The notes below the pieces were generated by a model. The model was not told the origin of the DNA, did no database searches, and saw only the letters and a program-made list of their open reading frames with translations. From assembly GCF_038784515.1 (NCBI RefSeq), contig NZ_CP152376.1:4340001-4404000 (forward strand): a DNA stretch of 64,000 nucleotides, given 5' to 3'. This DNA is from Rhodoferax sp. GW822-FHT02A01. GTDB taxonomy: Bacteria; Pseudomonadota; Gammaproteobacteria; Burkholderiales; Burkholderiaceae_C. Below are positions 45,511 to 53,996 of the stretch, one piece after another; the first letter of the stretch is position 1; each line of letters begins with the position of its first letter. The position numbers and the translations under genes are program-made.

Positions 45511-47781
45511 ATGAAGTTTCGCTTTCCCATCATCATCATCGACGAGGACTTTCGCTCCGAGAACACGTCGGGTCTGGGCATCCGTGCCCTGGCGCAGGCC
45601 ATAGAGTCGGAGGGCTTCGAGGTGCTGGGCGTCACCAGCTACGGTGACTTAAGTCAATTTGCGCAACAGCAAAGCCGCGCCAGTGCCTTCATCCTGTCGA
45701 TTGACGATGAAGAGTTCACACCCGGCCCCGATCTGGACCCCGCAGTGCTGAACCTGCGCCACTTCATAGAAGAAGTGCGCCGCAAAAACCTGGACGTGCC
45801 GATCTACGTGTACGGCGAAACCAAGACCAGCCGCCATATTCCCAATGACATCCTGCGCGAGCTGCACGGCTTCATCCATATGTTTGAGGACACGCCGGAG
45901 TTTGTGGCACGCCACATCATCCGGGAAGCCAAGAGCTATCTGGAAGGCGTGCAGCCGCCGTTCTTCAAGGCCTTGCTGGATTACGCCGAAGACGGCTCCT
46001 ACAGCTGGCACTGCCCCGGCCACTCGGGTGGTGTCGCTTTCCTGAAAAGCCCGGTGGGCCAGATGTTTCACCAGTTTTTTGGCGAAAACATGCTGCGTGC
46101 CGACGTCTGCAATGCCGTGGAAGAGCTGGGCCAGTTGCTGGACCATGACGGCGCCATCGGTGCCAGCGAGCGCAATGCGGCGCGTATCTTCAATGCCGAC
46201 CATTGCTTCTTTGTGACCAACGGCACCAGCACCTCCAACAAGATTGTCTGGCACCACACAGTGGCGCCCGATGACGTGGTGGTGGTGGATCGCAACTGCC
46301 ATAAGTCGGTGCTTCACAGCATCATCATGACCGGCGCGGTGCCGGTGTTCCTCAAGCCCACGCGCAACCATTTCGGCATCATTGGCCCGATTCCCCGCGA
46401 AGAGTTCGAGCCCGCCGCCATCCAGGCCAAGATCAAGGCCAACCCTTTGCTCAAGGGCGTGGACGCCAAGAAGGTCAAGCCCCGCGTGCTCACCATTACC
46501 CAGAGCACCTATGACGGCGTGCTCTACAACACCGAAACCGTCAAGGACATGCTCGACGGCTACGTGGACAACCTGCACTTTGACGAGGCGTGGCTGCCCC
46601 ACGCTGCGTTCCACCCTTTCTATGGCACGTACCACGCCATGGGCAAGAAGCGTTCGCGCCCCAAGCACGCCGTGGTGTATTCCACCCAGTCCATTCACAA
46701 GCTGCTGGCCGGTATCAGCCAGGCCAGCCACGTGCTGGTGCAGGACTCGCAGACGGTCAAGCTGGACCGTCCGCTGTTCAACGAGGCTTACCTGATGCAC
46801 ACCTCCACCTCGCCGCAGTACAGCATCATTGCCAGCTGCGACGTGGCCGCCGCCATGATGGAGCCTCCGGGAGGTACCGCTTTGGTGGAAGAAAGCATTG
46901 CCGAAGCGCTGGACTTCCGCCGCGCCATGCGCAAGGTGGACGAAGAGTACGGTGACGACTGGTGGTTCAAGGTCTGGGGACCGGACAAGCTGGCGGACGA
47001 GGGCATTGGCCGCGCATCTGACTGGGTCATCAAGGGCGAGAGCAAGACCGCCAAGGCCAACTGGCACGGTTTCGGCAAAATGGCCGCCGGCTTCAACATG
47101 CTGGACCCGATCAAGGCCACCATCGTTACGCCCGGCATGGACCTGAACGGCAAGTTCGCCAAGACAGGTATCCCGGCTAGCATCGTGACCAAGTTCCTGG
47201 CCGAACACGGCGTGGTGGTGGAAAAGACCGGCTTGTACAGCTTCTTCATCATGTTCACCATCGGCATCACCAAGGGCCGCTGGAACAGCATGTTGACCGC
47301 GCTGCAGCAGTTCAAGGACGACTACGACAAGAATCAGCCCATGTGGCGCATCCTGCCGGAGTTCTGCAAGAAATATCCACGCTACGAAAAAATGGGCCTG
47401 GCAGACCTCTGCCAGCACCTGCATGCCTTGTACGCCAAGTACGACATTGCGCGTCTCACCACCGAGATGTACCTGAGCGATCTGACGCCGGCCATGAAGC
47501 CCAGCGACGCCTACGCGCACATTGCCCAACGCAAGACCGAGCGCGTGGCCATTGACGAACTGGAAGGCCGCATCACCGTGGGCCTGGTGACGCCGTACCC
47601 ACCCGGCATCCCGCTGCTGATTCCGGGGGAAGTCTTCAACAAGAAGATCGTGGACTACCTCAAGTTCTCACGCGAGTTCAATACCCGTTGCCCGGGCTTT
47701 GAGACCGATGTGCACGGCCTGGTGGAAGAGGTGGATGCCGACGGCAAGGTCCACTATTTCGCGGACTGCGTCAGGGCGTAA
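45511..47781 (+). CDS. Biodegradative-type Orn/Lys/Arg decarboxylase (PLP fold type I)
   Basis: Large decarboxylase of 756 residues making a polyamine-type amine (putrescine, cadaverine or agmatine) and CO2. The N-terminal wing (receiver-like; IIIIDEDFRSENTSGLGIRALAQAIESEGF) is complete. The PLP domain has HCPGHSGG, FVTNGTSTSNKIV, DRNCHKSVLHSI, FDEAWLPHAAFHPFYGTYH, and the Schiff-base lysine in STQSIHKLLAGISQASH (Lys397). The C-terminal domain ends PYPPGIPLLIPGE, the family signature. Which amino acid it uses cannot be told from sequence alone. It has a good GGAGG ribosome-binding site. No antiporter gene is adjacent, so a biosynthetic rather than acid-stress role is plausible. Confidence 0.92.
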   Translation: MKFRFPIIIIDEDFRSENTSGLGIRALAQAIESEGFEVLGVTSYGDLSQFAQQQSRASAFILSIDDEEFTPGPDLDPAVLNLRHFIEEVRRKNLDVPIYVYGETKTSRHIPNDILRELHGFIHMFEDTPEFVARHIIREAKSYLEGVQPPFFKALLDYAEDGSYSWHCPGHSGGVAFLKSPVGQMFHQFFGENMLRADVCNAVEELGQLLDHDGAIGASERNAARIFNADHCFFVTNGTSTSNKIVWHHTVAPDDVVVVDRNCHKSVLHSIIMTGAVPVFLKPTRNHFGIIGPIPREEFEPAAIQAKIKANPLLKGVDAKKVKPRVLTITQSTYDGVLYNTETVKDMLDGYVDNLHFDEAWLPHAAFHPFYGTYHAMGKKRSRPKHAVVYSTQSIHKLLAGISQASHVLVQDSQTVKLDRPLFNEAYLMHTSTSPQYSIIASCDVAAAMMEPPGGTALVEESIAEALDFRRAMRKVDEEYGDDWWFKVWGPDKLADEGIGRASDWVIKGESKTAKANWHGFGKMAAGFNMLDPIKATIVTPGMDLNGKFAKTGIPASIVTKFLAEHGVVVEKTGLYSFFIMFTIGITKGRWNSMLTALQQFKDDYDKNQPMWRILPEFCKKYPRYEKMGLADLCQHLHALYAKYDIARLTTEMYLSDLTPAMKPSDAYAHIAQRKTERVAIDELEGRITVGLVTPYPPGIPLLIPGEVFNKKIVDYLKFSREFNTRCPGFETDVHGLVEEVDADGKVHYFADCVRA

Positions 47782-47786
47782 AAAGC

Positions 47787-47815
47787 GTAGATGGCGTCAC
47801 GTCGACGCCATCTAC
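47787..47815. terminator. Long perfect stem-loop between convergent genes
   Basis: Twelve-base-pair perfect inverted repeat GTAGATGGCGTC/GACGCCATCTAC with a five-base loop, just after the decarboxylase stop and before the convergent FabMG-like stop. No T-tract follows on either strand, but position and strength suggest a shared transcript end. Confidence 0.6.
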
Positions 47816-47823
47816 AACGCAGC

Positions 47824-49161
47824 TCAGGCGTGGATTTGGCCCAGCTGACGGGCAATGATGTCGTGGTTGAGCCACAGCACCGGGCCTGTCGGCGCGGACG
47901 ATTCGCGGAACATCAAGGGGCCTGTGGCTTCAATCACCAGGCTGCTGAGCAAGTCGGTTATCAGCGCCTTGCTGTCCTTGTGCAATTTCTGCACTTCGTC
48001 TGACGTGCCAATGGTGAGGTCGGCCTGATCCTGTTGGTTGGGCATGGGCCATGCTTCGAAATTCCGGAAAGGCTGCATCGTAGGGTTGGTCTGGAAGTCC
48101 AGCACCTTCTGCAGCACCGACTCCAGCGAAACGCCGTCGACCAACAGGGCCTGGCAGGCCTGCCATTGCCCATCGGTCCAGGCTCCGGCGCTCTCCTTTT
48201 TCAGCGCATTGAGCAACGGGATCAGTGGCAGCTCCACGCCGGCAAAGATGTCGGAGGAGTTGGTCCGGATTTCGGGACAGTTGTAAACGGTTGCCTTGAC
48301 GCCTTGCTGCCAGGCAGCCTGCGCAATGCGCTCCAGGCGCATCTTGGCCAGGCCCTGGGTGTAGTTGGTATAGGTCTGCCACACGTACTCGTCGCCGATG
48401 AGGATTTCCGTTCCGTGGTAGCCATACGCCGAGTAGCGAACCTGGCCGCCCGCAGCTTCCACGCGCGAGCGGATGGCGGCGCTGGCCTGGATGAGGTGGC
48501 CAAACGTGTTGGCGGAGACCTCGTCGAAGTTCATCAGGATCAGCTTGCCCAGGTCGCTGTCGAGCAGCACCTGGGACGACATGAAGCGCTCGCCGCGCCC
48601 TTTGTACACCCGGTTGGCAATGGCCAGAAACACTTTGGCCTTGGGAATGCCGCCGGCCATGGTGTGGGCAAAAAATACGTTGCGGCCTTGCGGGATCAGG
48701 GCATCGATCTGGGCCATGGCCTCTGCAACCGCGGTCGTAAAGCGTTTGACGCCGACTTCGCGGCACTTCTCGATGTGGGCCCAGTCCAGCTTGTGCTCCG
48801 TCCAGGTCTTGAGCGTCATGCTGCCCAGCATTTCGGTGGGCGTGGGACCGCCCGCGGGGGCATCCTGGTCAAAGCCCGCCATGAGCGGGATGTTGATGAT
48901 CTTGCCGCCCAATGCCTGTTCGGCGGTGGCCAGTTCCTCGGCATTCAGTGGGCGCAGGGCGTTGTCTTCATCACGCCGTCCTACGGTAATGCCCACGATC
49001 TGCATGCCGGCCTTGCGCGCTTCGTTGACCAGGCCGTTGGCATAGCCGCGACCGAACAGCTCACCGAACAGAACAAAAACGTCGCCCTTCTGGAAAAGGC
49101 TTTTGGAGGGAAGTTGATGCAAAGGAATAGGTGTTTTCATACCCGCATTATTGCTTTTCAT
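47824..49161 (-). CDS. Putative FabMG-type enoyl-ACP reductase
   Basis: 445-residue soluble protein. The N-terminus has a Rossmann-like start ([27 protein letters not shown]), and further conserved blocks are [16 protein letters not shown] and [15 protein letters not shown]. Around residues 264-273 it carries Tyr-x8-Lys in [14 protein letters not shown]. The GLAKxxLE helix closely mirrors the active-site helix of the FabI encoded just upstream ([12 protein letters not shown]). I match it from memory to the FabMG family, a metagenome-derived triclosan-tolerant enoyl-ACP reductase; this needs a database check. The ATG at 49161 overlaps the fabI stop (ATGA), so it is coupled to fabI; ATG 49140 is an alternative. 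Convergent with the decarboxylase. Confidence 0.6.
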   Translation of the reverse strand: MKSNNAGMKTPIPLHQLPSKSLFQKGDVFVLFGELFGRGYANGLVNEARKAGMQIVGITVGRRDEDNALRPLNAEELATAEQALGGKIINIPLMAGFDQDAPAGGPTPTEMLGSMTLKTWTEHKLDWAHIEKCREVGVKRFTTAVAEAMAQIDALIPQGRNVFFAHTMAGGIPKAKVFLAIANRVYKGRGERFMSSQVLLDSDLGKLILMNFDEVSANTFGHLIQASAAIRSRVEAAGGQVRYSAYGYHGTEILIGDEYVWQTYTNYTQGLAKMRLERIAQAAWQQGVKATVYNCPEIRTNSSDIFAGVELPLIPLLNALKKESAGAWTDGQWQACQALLVDGVSLESVLQKVLDFQTNPTMQPFRNFEAWPMPNQQDQADLTIGTSDEVQKLHKDSKALITDLLSSLVIEATGPLMFRESSAPTGPVLWLNHDIIARQLGQIHA

Positions 49162-49955
49162 TCGGCAGCTACAGCGCCCATCGTTTTGCTGTGCCCGCCA
49201 TCCACATAGGTGACCTCGGCCGTGATGCCGCTGGCCAAGTCGCTGAGCAGGAAGGCAGCCACGTTGCCGATCTCGTCAATCGTCACGTTGCGCCGCAAAG
49301 GCGAAGTGTCGGCCACATGGGCCAACAGCTTGCCAAAGTCCTTGACGCCACTGGCAGCCACCGTCTTGATGGGGCCGGCACTGATGGCATTCACACGGAC
49401 GCAGCGCCCATCGGGCATATGGCCTATGGCTTCGGCCAGATAGCGAACTGACGATTCCAGCGACGCTTTGGCCAGTCCCATGGTGTTGTAGTGGGGAAGA
49501 ATACGTTCAGCGCCCAGGTAGGTCAGCGTCAGTAATGCCGACTTGTCGTTCAGGTAGGGCAAGGCAGCCTTGGCCATGGCGGGGAAGCTGTAGGCGCTGA
49601 TGTCGTGTGCAGTACGAAAGTTTTCACGGCTCAGGCCATCGAGGAAATTGCCGGCAATCGCTTCACGGGGCGCAAAGCCTATGCTGTGCACAAAGCCATC
49701 AAACCTGGGCCACGCGGTTGCCAAATCCTTGAACAGCGCATCAATTTGCACATCGTCTGCAACGTCACAATCGAACACCAACTGGGAGTCGAATTCAGCG
49801 GCGAATTCGGCAATACGGTCCTTGAAGCGCTCACCGACGTAACTGAATGCAAGCTCTGCACCTTGCTGGTGGCATGCTCTGGCAATGCCATAGGCAATGG
49901 AGCGATTGGAGAGCACCCCGGTGATCAACAATTTTTTGCCTGCTAATAAGCCCAT
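49158..49955 (-). CDS. fabI: Enoyl-ACP reductase (NADH), FabI
   Basis: Short-chain-dehydrogenase-type enzyme reducing trans-2-enoyl-ACP in fatty acid elongation; 265 residues. Nucleotide binding is by [18 protein letters not shown]; the catalytic residues are Tyr146 (TYLGAE), Tyr156 and Lys163 (HYNTMGLAK), in the same numbering as E. coli FabI. HSIGFAPR and Met159 keep the residues typical of triclosan-sensitive FabI. GAGGACC ribosome-binding site, ATG at 49955. It is the first gene of a two-gene unit with the FabMG-like gene; divergent from yejA (42 bases). Confidence 0.95.
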   Translation of the reverse strand: MGLLAGKKLLITGVLSNRSIAYGIARACHQQGAELAFSYVGERFKDRIAEFAAEFDSQLVFDCDVADDVQIDALFKDLATAWPRFDGFVHSIGFAPREAIAGNFLDGLSRENFRTAHDISAYSFPAMAKAALPYLNDKSALLTLTYLGAERILPHYNTMGLAKASLESSVRYLAEAIGHMPDGRCVRVNAISAGPIKTVAASGVKDFGKLLAHVADTSPLRRNVTIDEIGNVAAFLLSDLASGITAEVTYVDGGHSKTMGAVAAE

Positions 49956-49997
49956 AGGTCCTCATGAAAAATGCCGTCTCTAGTGCAGAATTGTCGC

Positions 49998-51794
49998 ATG
50001 CGTCGTTTGCTGTTCTCCCTGCTGACTCTTTGTGCCTTTCCGGTCTGGGCAGCCCATGGATACGCGCTCTGGAATGACCTCAAATATCCCGCCGGCTTTG
50101 ATCATTTCGCCTACGTCAACCCTCTGGCCCCCAAAGGTGGCGAGCTGCGTCTGGTCAGCAATCTGCGCACTTCCACATTTGACAAATACAACCCGTTCAC
50201 CATCAAGGGCACCGCTCCCGCCTACCTCAGCGGCCTGATGTTTGACAGCCTGCTCACCGGCTCCATGGACGAGACCGCGTCCGGTTATGGCCTGCTGGCG
50301 CAGGATGTGCAAGTGGCGCCTGATCACCTGAGTGCCACCTTCCGCTTGCGCGCCAACGCCCGTTTCCACAATGGGGATCCGGTGCTGGCGCGGGACGTGA
50401 AGCACAGCTTTGACATCCTCAATGGGCCTTTGGTGTCGCCTGCCTACCGCAGTCAGCTGGAAGATGTTGCTGGCCTGGATGTGCTGGACGACCTGACTGT
50501 GCGCTACCGTTTCAAAAAGCCCAACCGCGAATTGCCGCTTACCGTGGGCGGCCTGCCGGTGTTCAGCCACCGCTGGGGTGAGGAAAACGGTGTGGCCAAG
50601 CCCTTCGACAAGATCGTCATGGATGTTCCCATTGGCAGCGGCCCCTACAAGCTCGGGCCGGTGGTATTTGGCAAGGACGTCACGTATGTGCGTGACCCGT
50701 CCTACTGGGCCCGCGATTTGAATGTGCGCAAGGGCACGGCCAACTTCGACCGCATCACCGTCAAGATCTACAAGGACAACACCGCGCGTCTGGAGGCGCT
50801 CAAGGCTGGCGAGTTCGATCTGATGCGCTTCTTCTCCGCAGGCGATTGGGCACGCCGGGTCAACGGGCGCAAGTTCGACAGCGGCGAGTTGGTAAAGGCA
50901 GAGTTCCGGCATAGCCTGCCCACTGGCTTTCAAAGCTATGTGCTCAACACCCGGCATGCCTTCCTCAAGGATGCGCGGGTGCGCCAAGCGTTGGGCCTGG
51001 CCCTGGATTACGAATGGATGAACCGGCAGATGTTTTATGGCGCCTACCAGCGGGTGCAAGGGCTGTTTGGCAATACCGACTGCCAGGCCCAGGGTGAGCC
51101 GGGCACTGAAGAGCGTGCGCTGCTGGAGCCCTGGCGTGGCCAGATACCCGAGGCAAGCTTTGGCCCCATGGCGCTGGCGCCGCGCACCGATGGCAACAAC
51201 AGCCTGCGTGCCAACCTGCGCCAGGCCCAGCAACTGCTCAAGGACGCGGGATGGGAATACCGCGACGGTGCCCTGCGCAATGCGGCCAATCAGGTGCTGC
51301 AGCTGGAGTATCTGGACAGCAACGAAGTGGGCGCACGTACCGTGATGCCCTGGGTGCGCAATCTGGAGAAGATCGGCGTCAAGATGACCTTCCGGCCGGT
51401 GGACTTCTCCTTGTATCAGCAGCGCCTGCAGAAATTTGAATTCGACATCACTTCACTGGCCTACGGCGGCACCAACAACCCCGGTCAAGAATTTGCCGAC
51501 CTGTTCGGCAGCAAGGCGGCTGACCAGGAGGATTCCGGCAACCACACTGGCATCAAGAGCCCGGCTGTCGACGCCTTGATCGCCAAAATGGTGGGCGCCA
51601 AGACCAAAGCCGAGCTATTGCCCGCCTGCCGGGCGCTGGACCGGGTCATCGCCCATAGCTACATCCTGATTCCGCAATGGTCTGCCTCTACCCACCGCAT
51701 GGCCTACAACGCGTGGCGACTGGCCAAGCCCGACGTCTTGCCGCCGTATTCCCCTGGCGAGACCTGGGCCATTGATACCTGGTGGGCCCGCTGA
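49998..51794 (+). CDS. yejA: Oligopeptide ABC transporter, substrate-binding protein (YejA-like)
   Basis: Periplasmic SBP_bac_5 binding protein of 598 residues for peptides (the E. coli Yej system imports microcin C). Signal peptide MRRLLFSLLTLCAFPVWAAHG, cleaved near Ala18. YejA-type blocks: KYPAGFDHFAYVNPLAPKGGELRL, TFDKYNPFTIKGTAPAYLSGLMFDSL, FHNGDPVLARDVKHSFDIL, and GTNNPGQEFADLFGSKAADQEDSGNHTGI. The ATG at 49998 starts the signal peptide; an ATG at 49971 would give an atypical extension. Stop overlaps yejB (TGATG). Confidence 0.92.
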   Translation: MRRLLFSLLTLCAFPVWAAHGYALWNDLKYPAGFDHFAYVNPLAPKGGELRLVSNLRTSTFDKYNPFTIKGTAPAYLSGLMFDSLLTGSMDETASGYGLLAQDVQVAPDHLSATFRLRANARFHNGDPVLARDVKHSFDILNGPLVSPAYRSQLEDVAGLDVLDDLTVRYRFKKPNRELPLTVGGLPVFSHRWGEENGVAKPFDKIVMDVPIGSGPYKLGPVVFGKDVTYVRDPSYWARDLNVRKGTANFDRITVKIYKDNTARLEALKAGEFDLMRFFSAGDWARRVNGRKFDSGELVKAEFRHSLPTGFQSYVLNTRHAFLKDARVRQALGLALDYEWMNRQMFYGAYQRVQGLFGNTDCQAQGEPGTEERALLEPWRGQIPEASFGPMALAPRTDGNNSLRANLRQAQQLLKDAGWEYRDGALRNAANQVLQLEYLDSNEVGARTVMPWVRNLEKIGVKMTFRPVDFSLYQQRLQKFEFDITSLAYGGTNNPGQEFADLFGSKAADQEDSGNHTGIKSPAVDALIAKMVGAKTKAELLPACRALDRVIAHSYILIPQWSASTHRMAYNAWRLAKPDVLPPYSPGETWAIDTWWAR

Positions 51795-52819
51795 TGTTTG
51801 TCTATATCCTCAAGCGCCTAGCGCTCATAGTGCCCACGCTGCTGGGCGTACTGTTGCTGACCTTTGTGGTGGTGCAGTTCGTGCCCGGCGGCCCGGTGGA
51901 GCAGTATCTGGCCGAAGCCAAAGCAGGCAAGGGCACCAGTGCCGAAGGCGGCTTCAGCTACCGTGGCTCCCAGGGCGTGGACCCCAAACGCATCGAACAG
52001 GCCAAGGCGCTGTATGGCTTTGACAAACCCGCACCCGAGCGTTTCTGGCGCATGCTGGTGCAGTTTGCCCATTTCGACCTGGGCACCAGTTTCTTCCAAA
52101 ACCGAGCAGTCTCCCAGCTCATCTGGGAAAAGCTGCCGGTGTCCATGAGCTTGGGGCTGTGGACCTTCTTCATCAGCTACCTGGTGGCCGTTCCACTGGG
52201 CGTGGCCAAGGCGGTGCGCGCCGGTTCGCGTTTTGACCTGGTCACCACCTTGTTCATCCTGGTGGGCTATGCCATTCCTGGCTTTGTGCTGGGTGTGGCC
52301 TTGCTGGTGATTTTTGGCGGGCAATTGCAGTGGTTTCCGTTGCGCGGCCTGACCTCCAGCAATTGGGAGCAAATGACGTGGGGCGCACGCATTACCGACT
52401 ACCTGTGGCACATCGCCATGCCGGTCACCGCCATGGTGCTGGGCAGTTTTGCCGTGACAGCCATGCTGACCAAGAACGCTTTTCTGGAGGAGATCCGCAA
52501 GCAATATGTGGTGACCGCCCGCGCCAAGGGGCTGTCGGAGCGGCAGGTGTTGTGGAAGCATGTGATGCGCAATGCGCTGATTCCCATCGTGACCGGCTTT
52601 CCGGCAGCGTTCATCGGTGCTTTCTTTACCGGTTCGCTGTTGATTGAAACCCTGTTTTCGCTGGACGGGCTGGGTCTGCTGAGCTACGAGAGTGTGATCC
52701 GGCGCGACTATCCGGTGGTCATGGGCACTTTGTTCTTGTTTACCTTGATCGGGCTGTTCACCAAACTGTTGTCCGATCTTTGCTATGTCTGGGTGGATCC
52801 GCGTGTCAGATTCGATTGA
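51794..52819 (+). CDS. yejB: Oligopeptide ABC transporter permease YejB
   Basis: Inner-membrane permease of 341 residues, BPD_transp_1 family with about six TM helices. The N-terminal FVYILKRLALIVPTLLGVLLLTFVVVQFVPGGPVEQYL is typical of DppB/YejB. The EAA coupling loop is RAKGLSERQVLWKHVMRNALIPIVTG, and it ends LLSDLCYVWVDPRVRFD. The periplasmic insertion after GGPVEQYL (about residues 38-70) is the long YejB-type one. Overlaps the yejE frame at its 3' end. Confidence 0.94.
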   Translation: MFVYILKRLALIVPTLLGVLLLTFVVVQFVPGGPVEQYLAEAKAGKGTSAEGGFSYRGSQGVDPKRIEQAKALYGFDKPAPERFWRMLVQFAHFDLGTSFFQNRAVSQLIWEKLPVSMSLGLWTFFISYLVAVPLGVAKAVRAGSRFDLVTTLFILVGYAIPGFVLGVALLVIFGGQLQWFPLRGLTSSNWEQMTWGARITDYLWHIAMPVTAMVLGSFAVTAMLTKNAFLEEIRKQYVVTARAKGLSERQVLWKHVMRNALIPIVTGFPAAFIGAFFTGSLLIETLFSLDGLGLLSYESVIRRDYPVVMGTLFLFTLIGLFTKLLSDLCYVWVDPRVRFD

Positions 52820-53996
52820 CCCCGAGGGAAGCTCCCCCCCTGAGTCGAGCTCCGCTCGCCTTCCCCCCGGGGGGACGCCGCCGGTGGACGGGCGGAGCCC
52901 GATCCACAGCGGCCTTGACCTTGAGATAGGGGTGGGTAAGCCTGCTGCTGTTGGTGAGGCTGCGGCTGCCATTTCTGTTTCTCCTACGCGGCGGGCTTGG
53001 TTGCGGTTCAAGCGCAATCGGCTGGGGTTTGGGAGTCTGGTGATTTTTTGCCTGCTGGTGGTGCTGAGCCTGGGGGCGGAGCTGGTGTCCAACGACAAAC
53101 CGCTGGTTTTGGTGTACCAGGGGCAGGTTTATTGGCCCATGGTCAAGGACTATCCGGAGACTACGTTTGGCGGGGACTTTGCGACGCCGACCGACTATCT
53201 GGACCCTTTCATCCGCCAGAAGCTCAGTGAGCCGGGCAATTGGGCCCTGTTTGCGCCCAACCGCTATGGCCCCAGGACGCTGAACTACTTTGCGAAGTTT
53301 CCCAACCCGGCTCCGCCCGGCGCGGACAACTGGTTGGGCACCGATGACCGTGGGCGGGATCTGCTGGCGCAGCTGATCTACGGCTTTCGCGTCAGTGTGC
53401 TGTTTGCTTTGGCGCTGACTGTCACCGGCACCGTGCTCGGTGTGGTGACCGGTGCGGTTCAGGGCTTTTTTGGCGGAAAGACCGATCTGGCCTTTCAGCG
53501 CTTCATCGAAGTGTGGGGCTCGATGCCGGAGCTGTACCTGTTGATCATCTTCAGCGCGGTGTTCGCGCCCAGTGTGGCCCTGCTGCTGATTTTGCTGAGC
53601 CTGTTTGGCTGGATGGGTCTGTCGGACTATGTGCGCGCCGAATTCCTGCGCAACCGGCAAATGGACTACGTGCGCGCAGCCCGCGCACTGGGTGTATCCA
53701 ACTGGAAGATCATCACCCGCCACGTTCTGCCCAACAGCCTGACGCCGGTGGTGACGTTTCTGCCGTTTCGCATGAGCGGAGCCATCCTGGCTTTGACGTC
53801 GTTGGACTTTCTGGGCTTGGGTGTGCCACCCGGCACACCTTCGTTGGGCGAGATGCTGTCGCAGGGCAAGAACAATATAGACGCCTGGTGGATATCGCTG
53901 TCCACCTTTGCGGTGCTGGTCATCACCCTGTTGCTGTTGACCTTCATGAGCGACGCGCTGCGGGATGCCGTGGATCCACGAAAGGCACAGGAATGA
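52785..53996 (+). CDS. yejE: Oligopeptide ABC transporter permease YejE (with unusual N-terminal extension)
   Basis: Second permease, 403 residues as drawn. The conserved part begins at SPTRRAWLRFKRNRLGFGSLVIF (from residue ~67) and includes NWLGTDDRGRDLLAQLIYG, the EAA loop RAARALGVSNWKIITRHVLPNSL, and LDFLGLGVPPGTPSLGEM. The first ~65 residues are Pro/Ser/Gly-rich and encoded by a palindromic repeat (52821-52914) that is probably not native to the protein. Possible starts: ATG 52785 (used here, overlapping yejB by 35 bases), GTG 52803, or GTG 52932 (preceded by GAGATAGGG), which would skip the repeat. Overlaps yejF by 4 bases. Confidence 0.88.
   Translation: MSGWIRVSDSIDPEGSSPPESSSARLPPGGTPPVDGRSPIHSGLDLEIGVGKPAAVGEAAAAISVSPTRRAWLRFKRNRLGFGSLVIFCLLVVLSLGAELVSNDKPLVLVYQGQVYWPMVKDYPETTFGGDFATPTDYLDPFIRQKLSEPGNWALFAPNRYGPRTLNYFAKFPNPAPPGADNWLGTDDRGRDLLAQLIYGFRVSVLFALALTVTGTVLGVVTGAVQGFFGGKTDLAFQRFIEVWGSMPELYLLIIFSAVFAPSVALLLILLSLFGWMGLSDYVRAEFLRNRQMDYVRAARALGVSNWKIITRHVLPNSLTPVVTFLPFRMSGAILALTSLDFLGLGVPPGTPSLGEMLSQGKNNIDAWWISLSTFAVLVITLLLLTFMSDALRDAVDPRKAQE
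52821..52914. repeat. GC-rich palindromic repeat element at the yejB-yejE junction
   Basis: String of inverted repeats directly after the yejB stop: GGGA/TCCC around an AGC, a perfect CCCCCCGGGGGG (52863-52874), and the hairpin TGGA-CGGGC-GGA-GCCCG-A-TCCA (52885-52906). Composition and layout match the short intergenic palindromic repeats that I associate with Comamonadaceae genomes (from memory, not verified). It lies within the open yejE frame. Confidence 0.65.

Noticed and set aside
45649..47529. Long minus-strand frame (626 codons)
   Set aside because: Completely antisense to the decarboxylase gene with intact PLP motifs; no conserved features of its own.
47787..47815. Attachment site or small RNA gene at the perfect stem-loop
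   Set aside because: It lies between two convergent stops and has no promoter-like sequence or integrase; a transcript-end hairpin is the simpler explanation.
52785..53040. Frameshift or broken yejE
   Set aside because: The frame is open from the repeat into the conserved permease, and all later motifs are intact; only the start is uncertain.
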